NCBI RefSeq assembly: GCF_963678635.1
Contig: NC_087068.1
Location: forward strand, 40,883,649 to 40,947,648
DNA from: Symsagittifera roscoffensis
Taxonomy: Eukaryota; Xenacoelomorpha; Acoela; Convolutidae
DNA: 64,000 bases
Direction: 5' to 3'
Shown here: in pieces, positions 33,270 through 43,521 of the stretch
How positions within the stretch are numbered: the first letter of the stretch is position 1
Layout of the letters: every line of letters begins with the position of its first letter
The notes under the pieces: generated by a model
Told to the model about the DNA's origin: nothing
What the model saw: the letters and a program-made list of their open reading frames with translations, nothing else
Database searches by the model: none
Translations under genes and position numbers: made by a program

Positions 33270-34252
33270 GTTGAGTACAGGGTCATCTCCTTCGAAGCAA
33301 GGCAGCCAACAATATCAGCAGACTCCAGTTTCGGCGTACAGAAAATCTTCTTCTAGAAAATATTCAGAAATGCAATCGCCAATGGAAACACCAGATACAG
33401 GATACGGGGCATCTCCAGTTAATGAGACACCATCTTCATTTTCAGGCACACCTGGGCAATCTTGTCTTAATGAATCACAAATGATAGCACAATCAGTGTT
33501 GAATTCAACGTATGGGTTACATCGAGGTCCAGATGATTGCACTGAATTGGATCCAGCTGGATACCAAGAAGGGTCGACTAGCAAGAAGAAAAGAAGGAGC
33601 AGGAAATATAGAATGAAAAACGCACGGCAGACAGAACAAATTACAGAGAGCGTTGACGAAATGACAATAGATTCAGAGGAAATTACTCCTAATACTGAGG
33701 AAATCATGCTGAATACTGATGGAATCACGTTGAGTAGTTTAGAAATCTCGCCGAATATTGAAGAAGTGACCCCAAATGATGAAGAAACTACAGCGAATGA
33801 AGAAGAAAGTACTGCTTTTGAAGAAGAAAGTACTGCGATTGAAGAAGAAACTACAGCGAATGAAGAAGAAAGTACTGCGATTGAAGAAGAAACTACAGCG
33901 AATGAAGACGAAAGTACTGCGATTGAAGAAGAAACTACAGTGAATGAAGAAGAAAGTACTGCGATTGAAGAAGAAGCTACAGCGAATGATGAAGAAAGTA
34001 CTGCGATTGAAGAAGAAACTACAGCCAATGAAGAAGAAAGTTCAGCGAATAAAGATGAAAGTACGGCGATTGAAGAAGAAAATATGATGGAGGCAGGTTC
34101 CTCCAATACGGAACAATGTCTACCACCTGAAAGAACAACCGCTGCCTCCTCTACTGAACAGCAACTCGTACGCAAGATTTGGCCTCTTCTCCAGCCCGTA
34201 AACCCAGATCCCGAAATAGTTAGGAGAAACACTAGAGACGGAAAAAGAACAA
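33270..34252 (+). CDS. Exon 6, residues 483-810: S/T-P patch, basic cluster, acidic repeat
   Basis: The acceptor is TTTTACATAG (phase 2) and the donor GTAAGT (phase 1). Three parts are visible. First, a Ser/Thr-Pro-rich region with six S/T-P sites (QTPVS, MQSPMETPD, GASPVNETPS, SGTPG), typical of proline-directed kinase targets. Second, a basic cluster, SKKKRRSRKYRMKNARQ, a likely nuclear import signal. Third, about 15 tandem acidic heptads alternating EEESTAI and EEETTAN, encoded by a 42-bp DNA repeat, after a more diverged set (TPNTEEI, LSSLEIS). The exon ends NPDPEIVRRNTRDGKRT, whose PDPEI-R-N echoes exon 7. The RRNTR resembles the start of a CENP-C-type motif, but the aromatic end of that motif is missing, so I do not assign it. 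Confidence 0.85.
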
Positions 34253-34429
34253 GTAAGTATTCGCTAAACGTTTACGCATAATAATTCTAATAACTTTTTT
34301 TTTCAAGACACAGATATTCATTTACAAACACTGAATCGATTTTTACAAAAGTAACTTGAGTAACTGCAGTGACAAAAAGCGGATGAAAATCGGTTACCTA
34401 CAGAAAAATGTACACCCGGGATGAAATGG

Positions 34430-34830
34430 TCGAAATATGATCAGACCGAAGTCGGTCGAACAGAGAATTTTTCCAGACCAAAAATACAAACCTGACTTCG
34501 GTCAGATAGCCAAAGCAGCATACTGAATTTCAGTCTGATAGCCGAACTAGGGTCGAACTAGAGTCGAGTCAGGGTCAAACTAGGGTCGAACCAGGGTCGA
34601 ACTAGGGTCGAGTAGGGGTCAAACTAGGGTCGAACCAGGGGAGAACTAGAGTCGAATCGGGGTCAAACTAAAGTCGAACAAGAGGAGAACTAGAGTCGAA
34701 TCGGGGTCAAACTGGAGTCGAACCAGGGTCGAACTAGAGTCGAATCAGGGTCGAACTAGTGTCGAATCAGGGTCGAACTAGTGTCGCATTAGGCTGGAGC
34801 TAGAATCGAATCAGTGTCGAACTAAAAAAT
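34430..34830. repeat. Second TTCGAC-type satellite (GGGTCGAACTA units)
   Basis: About 20 degenerate units near 11 bp or doubled to about 22 bp, as AGGGTCGAACTAGGGTCGAA, lie 180 bp into intron 6. On the other strand the unit reads TTCGACCCTAG-TTCGACCCTGG, the same TTCGAC theme and spacing as the 3.7-9.9 kb blocks but with CTAG in place of CATG. Confidence 0.85.
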
Positions 34831-35833
34831 CAACGTATGTTTAGAAACGATTTATCTAGAAATCATTTTGCGAACAAAAATCGATTCAATCCAATCAAAT
34901 CTTATCTACTTGTGCAACAAGATTTTTCAATCATAATTGTTTTAAAGTGATTTCAAACTGAAAGAATACAAATTAAAGGCAGTTTCGGTTAGATGAGAGT
35001 ATCTTTAGCATCAAAAAAAAATTTTTGAAGAAAAAAAAGTTCACAATACAATTTCAATAAGAAAACTGTATGATATGCATTTTCCAATTGAAAAAAAAAA
35101 TTTAATTATCTTTTTTGATTGCAACTTGTTTCTTTGCTTAATCACATTTTACGAAAAAAAAATAAATTTGCTAACAAAGTTTGATATTTTGTGTCTCTAA
35201 CATAGTCTTTTCTGAGTTCATCACCAAAAATCACAAGCGAGTGTGTTCTTTTTGAGAACACAAGTGGTATTTCTACTTTTCATGTGCTGAGAGAAACCTA
35301 ATTTTGAAAAAAAAAACAGGGCTCTTCCTCAACCACCAAAATTTTCAAAGTGAAATATTAGCCCAATAGAAAACGTTTCGTTTTAAATATATAACTCTGA
35401 GTGAAAATGATAACAATAACTTGCTTGGCTAATTCCACCAAACGCAGTTTATCTGCGTAGTAAAGGACACTCTCACTTTGGGTTTTCTTATGACAGAAAT
35501 CTTTTGTTATTGTGTTTTTAGATTACAAAAAACTTAACTTTGAAACAAACATTTCTTGTATTTAAATTTCCAAAAAAATGCCTATAAAATAATTCATTGA
35601 TAATGGAAAAAATGTTTATCATGCAATTTCATAGTTTAAAGTTTGCGTTTGCTTTTTTTCACACAATTTTCGTGAAAAAATTATGGCAAAAATTTGTTAT
35701 TTAATTCCAGAGTGTGACAGAAAATGCTTGTTAAAAAACTTATTGGAAAAATGTTTATTTGGTTATTTTCATACAATTTGTTTTGGTCAGTGAAATTGTA
35801 TGATAAGTACTTTTACCTCGGGTATTCATAAGT
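34831..35833. other. AT-rich intron 6 sequence
   Basis: About 1 kb of AT-rich DNA with runs of A and T. I see no gene, inverted repeat or copy elsewhere in the window. Confidence 0.3.
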
Positions 35834-37643
35834 TTTGACAATATTGTCCAATTGACCCAATTTTTAAACTTACTTCCTGAAACTGCGCTAACGGCTATCA
35901 TGCGACCGCGTGCCAACGTTTTTCACTAACTGGCCTGATGATGGTCGAAATATTGGAACCTTTTAGATATATTGAGGTAGCAACCAGATCATACCCTGCT
36001 GGAAGTCATTTGGTACCATCTCTAATCTCTCGCAATTCCATTTTTTCAGACTATCGCGCCTGATGTTGTGTTTTTCCAGATAGTCGCGACAGACACTTAC
36101 AGTCGCTACTTAGCTCCAAACTACCGACAGCTACTTTTTCCAAAACAATCTCTTTCGGTATTGATTTAGGGCAACAACTTGGCCTGCTATTATTTGTTTA
36201 ATCATCACGCTGCGTTGTATGATGTTTAAGAGTCGTCTCAACTATTTAATTTCATCAAAAATTGATAAACAAAAGAGACTTTTTAGTTGATTCGTTACAC
36301 CCTAGCTCACAATTTTTATATTTGAACAAAATTACGACAGTAATGAGTAATTTCAACATTGTTCCAAGACATTGCGAGAGAATATTTTTTGCGGTTTTAT
36401 AGCTGGACATTTGTTTGAAGAGGTTCTTCAAAGTTTTTAATTCCAGATAAGTCTCGTGTGGTGCTTTTTGACCAGTTTAACCGAAATATAAAAGCCCAAC
36501 TGGGATTAAGGGTTGGAGTTGCTGAGATTTGATCTGAGGTTTCATTTAAAAAAGAGATATTGATTGCTAAAAAATTATATCGAGAATTTTGGGGAGATGG
36601 AGGGTTTTTAGGTTACAAAAACCGTCAAATCAATGAAAGCCTCCTTTTGCTAATAAAAAAGTTGCACCGCTGAAAAAATGTGAAAAAAGGCCAAAAACGT
36701 TGTTCAGTTTTCGCCAAAACATTCGATAGGCGTTTTCAATATTTTTGATATGCAGCAACCTTGGCTAAAGATAGGCTCACTAGTAAAAGATGCTGCTCGC
36801 AGTGGAACTTTTTCGCGCGTTAAAAAACAGTACTTTTCTGTCACTACTTTTCTGGAACCAGAGTTTCTGTCGGTATTACCCGAGTTCAAATTAATATTTC
36901 GTCAATACAAGTTTCCACTAATTTGCAATGGCAAGCATAAATTACTACTACTAAATTACATCTCTGGTTGCAATAGGACTGTATTTTGATTATTTTTGTT
37001 TCCAAACTCGGAGAAAGTGAATTTATGTTTTAGCTTGAGTGATCATATGGTATCATATTGTAGGTATATTTGTCGTGATTATGATAAGATTCCATGAAAA
37101 ATTCAAAACTTTGACTCAAACTGAGCTCCCATACCCTTCATTCCTTCATTTTTGTACCCTACATTCCTGTATTTTCCTAAAATAACACAGTCACCGTTTA
37201 CTAAATAAATTAAAAAGGGAGTTTTGAGACTATATGTAGTTGAAAGAGGAGATTTGGAAATCTTGCTAGACGTTTAGGCCGGAAACTTGAGCTCTGATGA
37301 AGCTTCGAATGACCATAATTGTCAAATGACTTGCGCATTTTATTCTATCTTATATTGCCCCGTTGACAGTTTGAAGCTGCTTTGTGCTATCATCCAACCA
37401 TGTTTGGCTTCCTAACTAACTCCTCGTCAGTTTGGCAACTCAGGGACAAAATGTGGGCTATAAATTTTGTGGTAGTTATGCAACAGCGGCGATGTATTTC
37501 TGCTCAAAAATCATAAAACATAGAATTTAGCCATGCTATTTGGTCTTATTGACACGCTAATTGACAGACATTGAATGCATCACTTTGTACTGAAAATTTC
37601 TAAAAATTTCTGTTTTTGGAAAACTTTAAAATGGCAAATGTAC

Positions 37644-38940
37644 ACAAGACTGTTTATATCAGGGCGACGCCCTGAATGTTCCGACTGCCTCTCAAGCTCC
37701 ATAGAGATCGCTTTGAAAAAAAAAACAAATTTGATTTTTTTGAGACTTTTTTACTGAAAACCATCCCCCGTAATAAATTTTAAGTACGTAGTGATTAATT
37801 CGCATAGAGCAAAGCATTAAATATACCAAATAGGATTCAACAATTTTTTTGAACGATTTCTAATACGGATTAAGTGCCCGCTTACGCGTAAATACCGCAC
37901 GAAATATATCGCGCGTTAAATGTCCTAAAGTGCCCACATAGGCAATCTTTACTCTCCAATAACCCGGGTTGACCTCCATACACCGAAAATGCTTGTCATT
38001 CAATTCCATACAGCAAAAAAATCTTTATCATACAAATATATATACATCAAGTGTATGGAGAAAATGCTTGTCATACAATTTTCATACATTTTCGAAAAAC
38101 AAAAGAAAAAAAAATCAAACCATTTCTGCGGCTTTTTGAGAACAACTGAACAGACTCGCGGCAAAAAAAAACTAATTTAAATTTTTTTTTGAACAAAAGT
38201 TTTACCTTACAATTTACATTACAACTGGCATTCTGAAATTATCCCAAAATTTTTTTTTCAACTGCAAATTGAATTTTGTACGCAAACAAACATTTTCCAA
38301 AAATTTTTTTGCATGCAAAAATTAATTTTTTGTGTGCATAACGTAGTCCTGGGTACGATAATATTGGCTTTTTTTTTCTTTTGACTTAATTTTTTGTAAA
38401 AGCGGTGAAAAATTTTAATTTCTTTTGTATGGCGTGTTTATGTATGCGTAATTGCATGGCATGTCTATGAAAATTTAAAATAAGCATCATTGAAAAATTT
38501 TGCAAAAATTAAAAGTTTCTTAATTTTTCTTATCATAATGTGAAAGACAGCTGGAAGACAATTCAGGTTGTTTTTATGCATTGTAAATGTAAGGCCGTCC
38601 ATTTTCTAGTGCTTGGAGTAACCAAGGTCCTTGTCACTTGTGTTCGGTTGCAAACACAAACCAAAAGTGTTCAGAAAATAAATTCAGAAACAAAAATCAT
38701 CTTTTTGGTGTATGAAGAAAACACCTATCATACAATTTCCATATATGGGAAAATGTTTATTGTAGAGATTTCATACAATTTTCTGTACGTATGAATTTGT
38801 ACTGAATCGTATGAAAAAAATTTCCCAAGGATGAGGATTGTATGATAAGCATTTTTGGTCAACCCGGGATTTTAGAAAAATGGATCTAAGCTGAAAAATC
38901 GTAATAAATTTTGGCTCAAGGCAAAAATTATTTTGAAAAT
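37644..38940 (+). mobile_element. Y element 4, interrupted by Z and cut short
   Basis: The left end ACAAGACTG and hairpin CAGGGCGACGCCCTG start the element. It runs to 37962, is interrupted by Z (37963-38868), and resumes with the GGCTCAAGGCAAAAATTA segment. The right terminal hairpin is missing: the sequence passes into the ORF region near 38940. The same junction is present in copy B. Confidence 0.65.
37963..38868. mobile_element. Z element 1 (TIR CCCGGGTTGACC), nested in Y
   Basis: A 906-bp element with terminal inverted repeats CCCGGGTTGACC and GGTCAACCCGGG, plus sub-terminal inverted copies of AAATGCTTRTCATACAATT. Internal variants of TCATACAATTT recur several times near both ends, like transposase binding sites. 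No transposase is seen. Other copies lie at 41625-42525 and 47624-48445, always in the same place in Y, so all derive from one insertion. Confidence 0.8.
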
Positions 38941-39890
38941 TTCTGTCAAAGAGTGCTAACTAAAAAAACTAAAAAAACACCTAGAAAATTTACTCACGTA
39001 GGTTATAAAAAGCTACTAAAAACTTTCAATGCACACCGAGCAAATGATTTTTCTCTATTGAATGTTATGATCTCATCCGACCTAACCACGACCAATTTTT
39101 AGACGACGATAAGTTCGCTAGCCCTAAGTTAACAGAAAGTTTTTTCATCAAAACACCTTACATCTTTACACTAAGCTCACTAGATAAAAAACACGACCAC
39201 GTTATTTCCGAAGCACTAATTGACATCCAAGCTTTCAATCTCGACATCCAAGATTCCAAGCTTGCAATCTCATTTCACGATAAATTTCAAAAGTTTTCAC
39301 TAATCTTTCACTTCCTCACTCCAAAAGAACGAGATCTGCACTGTTCACACGACATCATGTTGCGAACTAAACAAATGCACTTTTACACATACTATAGGTT
39401 TATTCAAAACCATTTTAATTTGCACACACCTTCAAGACAACCCCACCATCGTTTTCAGATTATTAGTTCAAAGTACACTTCACCATTTTTCTTAAATTTC
39501 ACATTCTGTATCAAAGACACTAACTTCCAAGGCATACTCAGAAATTATGACCCAATGACCCAAATGTATATACTTTGTCCACTCACCAAGACCTTTAACG
39601 AAGAAGAATCCCAGCCCCTCATCGTCCCGCATGAATATATCCAACCTATAGAAATCCCGATATTAAAATTCATCCACAAAACTAAATACAATCACAAGCT
39701 TTTTAACTACATTCAACACACCAGTGACAAGTTTTCTGTAAGCACCGAAGAACTAAACACCATAAAAGCACTTCAACTGCTTTGGCCACTGCTCGAAACT
39801 AAAAACATCATTCGCATTTTAGCAAAATTACTAACCACTTCAGATTCAATTCACGACATCTTCCCTCATGGTTTCTTCCCCGATGCATAG
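38911..39890 (+). pseudogene. Unknown repeat-borne ORF, copy A (TPKERD-HCSH family)
   Basis: The frame is open from 39048 to the stop at 39888-39890 (about 280 codons). An earlier frame (38911 on, with FTHVGYKKLLKTFNAHRAND) joins it through a 2-bp insertion near 39052, as shown by copy B. Visible motifs are KTPYIFTLSSLDKKHDHVIS, FHFLTPKERDLHCSHDIM, YYRFIQNHFNLHTPSRQP, KYTSPFFLNFTFCI, YDPMTQMYILCPLTKTF, and a C-terminus with LWPLLETKNIIRILAKLL. There is no signal peptide, membrane segment or polymerase motif. The family is unrecognised; His, Tyr and Phe content is high. A and B differ mostly by amino-acid-changing substitutions, which suggests relaxed constraint. Confidence 0.6.
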
Positions 39891-40869
39891 GTAAAAATGA
39901 ATTATTTAATTTATAACTAACAAATTCAAAACAAGCTAACCATTTATTATTAAACGTTTCTTCATTAGTGTTAAGATCACCATCATCTACAATCAAGAAA
40001 AGAGAAAATAGAAATAAAAATAGCAAACTCTTTTATAGATTATAAATTTTTTAAATAACAAACCTTTTTCTAAACTTTAAACTTTTCTTACATAACAGCA
40101 ATAGATGACGCAGTAATTTTCTCCTCCACAGCAGTAAATTTAGCTATACAATTTTTCCCCAATGTAGTAAATCTAAATAAACTGAAATTAAATTAACAAT
40201 TTCAATCCCCACAATGCAGTAAAAATAAAATTTTCAGCAGTAAATGTATACAAATGTTAGCAGTACTAATTTTTCCAAGAATCAATCGCACACAAATTCT
40301 ATCCACACTCGCACAGCTCGTCCACGACGTATTGTTTAAAATACTGATTTCAAGTTTTAGTTTTCACTGATAACAACTCAAACTAATAATAACACGTTTT
40401 AAACTTTCTTTAACCCGGTTGGAAAGAAATTATATAATAATCCCAACTAACCAACGCAGCTTACTAAACACCATGAAAGATAAACTAACAGCATGACTAA
40501 GAAAAGAAAACCCACACTATCCAAACTGGATTAAACCAGCTTAATGAACCGATAATTTACTCTTTTGAAGACTATCGATAAGTCTAAAAAAGAAACCATT
40601 AAACACCAAAAAATTGAAAGACAAACCCAATCCAAACAATTTGACTTTTGAGAAAAGACACAAATAAAACAACAAAAGGAAAAAACCAGAAACAAACACG
40701 ACATAAACGGTTAACACAAAACACGACCCCATAAAAAACCAGCATGGAAACATACCCTCACTCCTGGCCTAACCCATCAGAAGAGGACGAAGTCCTGAGC
40801 ATGCTTAATAGCCGGCCGAACCCACCGTGCTATAACATACGCTTTGTGACCACACTTCTCATTTTTGAT
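39891..40869 (+). repeat. 3' tract of ORF copy A with CAGTAA motif cluster
   Basis: Non-coding. Between 40100 and 40270 the word GCAGTAA or close variants occurs about six times, separated by 15-50 bases. The TTAACCCGGTTGG and CCAACGCAGCTTACTAAACACC segments follow. The tract stops at 40869, inside a segment that continues intact in copy B. It corresponds to 650-1680 of the old copy. Confidence 0.65.
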
Positions 40870-41306
40870 AAATTAAAAAGGGAGTTTTGAGACTAAATGT
40901 GGTTGAAAGAGGAGATTTGGAAATCTTGCTAGACGTTCAGGCCGGAAACTTGAGCTCTGATGAAACTTCGAATGACCATAATTGTCAAATGACTTGCGCA
41001 CTTGATTCTATCTTATATTGCCCTGTTGACATTTTGAAGCTGCTTTGTGCTATCATCCAACCATGTTTGGCTTCCTTACTAGCTACTCGTCAGTTTGGCA
41101 ACTCTGGGACAAAATGTTGCCTATAAATTTTGTGGTAGTTATGCAACAGCGGCGATGTATTTCTGCTCAAAAATAATAAAACATAGAATTTAGCCATGCT
41201 ATTTGGTCTTATCGACACGCTAACTGACAGGCATTGAATGCATCACTTTGTACTGAAAACTTTCAAAAATTTCTGTTTTTGGAAAACTTTAAAATGGTAA
41301 ATGTAC

Positions 41307-42600
41307 ACAAGACTGTTTATATCAGCGCGACGCCCTGAATTTTCCGACTGCCTCTCAAGCTCCATAGAGATTGCTTTAAAAAAAAACAAATTTGATTGTT
41401 TTGAGACTTTTTTATTGAAAACCATCCCCCGTAATAAATTTTAAGTACGTAGTGATTAATTCGCATAGAGCAAAAAATTAAATATACCAAATGGGATTCA
41501 ACAATTTTTTTGAACGTTTTCTAATACGGATTAAGTGCCCGCTTACGCGTAAATACAGCACGAAATATATCGCGCGTTAAATGTCCTAAGATGCCCACAT
41601 AGGCAATCTTCACTCTCCAATAACCCCGGGTTGACCTCCATACACCGAAAGTGCTTGTCATTCAATTCCAGACAGCAAAAAAATCTTTATCATACAAATA
41701 TATACATCAAGTGGATGGAAAAAATGCTTGTCATACAATTTTCATACTTTTTCGAAAAATAAAAGAAAAAAATCAAACCATTTCTGCGGCTTTTTGAGAA
41801 CAGCTGAACAGACTCGCGGCAAAAAAAAACTGATTTAAATTTTCTTTGAACAAAATTTTTACCTTACAATTTACATTACAACTGGCATTCTGAAATTATC
41901 CCAAAATCTTTTTTTTCAACTGCAAATTGAAATTTATACGCAAACAAACATTTTCCAAAAATTTTTTTGCATGCAAAAATTAATTTTTTGTGTGCATAAC
42001 GTAGTCCTGGGTACGATAATATTGGCTTTTTTTTCTTTTCACTGAATTTTTTTGAAAGAGCGGTGAAAGTTTTATTTTTTTTGTATGGCGTGTTTATGTA
42101 TGCGTAATTGCATGGCATGTTTATGAAAATTTAAAATAAGCATCATTAAAAAATTTTGCCAAAAATTGAATGTTTGTTAGTTTTTCCTATCATCATGTGA
42201 AAGACAGCTGGAAGACAATTCAGGTAGTTTTTTATGCATTGTAAATGTAAGGCCGTCCATTTTCTAGTGCTTGGAGTAACCATGGTCCTTGTCACTTGTG
42301 TTCGGTTGCAAACACAACCCAAAAGTGTTCAGAAAAGAAATTCAGAAACAAAAAACATCTTTTTGGTGTATAAAGAAAACACCTATCATACAATTTCCAT
42401 CTATGGGAAAATGTTTATTGTAGAGATTTCATACAATTTTCTGTACGTATGGATTTGTACTGAATCGTATGAAAAAAATTTTCAATGATGAGGATTGTAT
42501 GATAAGCATTTTTGGTCAACCCGCGATTTTAGAAAAAAGGATCTAAGCTGAAAAATCGTATTAAATTTTAGCTCAAGGCAAGAATTATTTTGAAAATTTC
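41307..42600 (+). mobile_element. Y element 5, with Z nested, truncated
   Basis: The duplicate of Y element 4 in tandem unit 2, with the same internal Z insertion and the same missing right end. The hairpin is CAGCGCGACGCCCTG here, one mismatch in the stem. Confidence 0.65.
41625..42525. mobile_element. Z element 2, nested in Y
   Basis: A 901-bp copy. Its right end is CCCGCG rather than CCCGGG, a single change that breaks the palindrome at the tip. Confidence 0.78.
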
Positions 42601-43521
42601 TGTCAAAGAGTGCTAAATAAAAAAACTAAAAAAACACCTAGTCAATTCACTCACGTAGGATATAAAAAGCTACTAAAAACTTTCACTGCACCCCGAGCAA
42701 ATGATTTTTCTATTGAATATTATGATCACAACATCATCCGACCTAACCACGACTAATTTTTAGACGACGATAAATTCGCTAAACCTCAATTAACAGAAAA
42801 ATTATTCATCAAAACACCTTACATCTTTACACTAAGCTCACTAGATAAAAAACACGACCACGTTATTTCCGAAGCACTAATCGACATCCAAGCTTATGAA
42901 TCATTTCACGATAAATTTCAAAAGTTTTCACTAACCTTTCACTTCTTCACTCCAAAAGAACGAGATCTGCACTGTTCACACGACATCATGTTGCGAACTA
43001 AACAAAAGCACTTTTACACATACTATAGGTTTATTCAAAACCATTTTAATTTGCACACACCTTCACGACAACCCCACCATTGTTTTCAGATTATTAGTTC
43101 AAAGTACACTTCACCATTTTTCTTAAATTTCACATTCTGTATCAAAGACACTAACTTCCAAGGCATACTCACAAATTATGACCCAATGAACCAAATGTAT
43201 ATACTTTGTCCACTCACCAAGACCTTTAACGAAGAAGAATCCCGTCCCCTCATCGTCCCGCATGAATATATCCAACCTATAGAAATCCCGATATTAAAAT
43301 TCATCCACAATACTAAATACAATCACAAGCTTTTTAACTACATTCAACACACCAGTCACGAATTTTCTGTAAGCACCGAAGAACTAAACACCATAAAAGC
43401 ACTTCAACTGCTTTGGCCACTGCTCGAAACTAAAAACATCATTCGCATTTTAGCAAAATTACTAACCACTTCAGATTCAATTCACGACATCTTCCCTCAT
43501 GGTTTCTTCACCGATGCATAG
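42590..43521 (+). pseudogene. Unknown repeat-borne ORF, copy B (TPKERD-HCSH family)
   Basis: The frame reads continuously from the LLKTFTAPRANDFSIEYYDH region to the stop at 43519-43521 except for one in-frame TAA at 42754-42756, where copy A has CAA. The motifs are those of copy A. Of roughly a dozen base differences across the last 177 codons, about ten change the amino acid (for example R to C, D to H, K to E), so neither copy looks constrained since they separated. The ancestral frame was at least 300 codons and its true start is not visible. Confidence 0.6.

Larger units (their letters stand above)
35834..38940 (+). repeat. Large repeat R, copy A (hammerhead-like start, nested Y and Z)
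   Basis: This 3.1 kb segment recurs at 45530-48515. Near its start CCAACGTT, CTGATGA (35935-35941), TGGTC, GAAA and TATTGG occur in the order of a hammerhead core, with CCAA/TTGG able to pair as one helix but no real helix II. Further on come a conserved GATAGTCGCGACAGACACTTA and a segment starting AATTAAAAAGGGAGTTTTGA, where the tandem duplication begins. A Y element starts at 37644 and contains a Z element. No credible ORF: the small frames differ between copies. Confidence 0.75.
37206..40869 (+). repeat. Tandem duplication of 3.66 kb, unit 1
   Basis: This unit includes the right part of repeat R, the nested Y and Z elements, the unknown ORF and half of its 3' tract. It is repeated immediately at 40870-44503. 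The junction ...TTTTTGATAA|ATTAAAAAGG shares ATAA between the two ends, fitting a microhomology or unequal-exchange event. Confidence 0.85.

Noticed and set aside
33315-34232. A 305-codon antisense frame opposite exon 6
   Set aside because: It exists because the repeat codons in exon 6 avoid stops on both strands; it is Ser/Val-rich mirror sequence with no splice or promoter support.
34220-34252. CENP-C motif assignment for VRRNTRDGKR
   Set aside because: The proline-aromatic second half of the motif is not found in exon 7, and no C-terminal cupin domain is visible.
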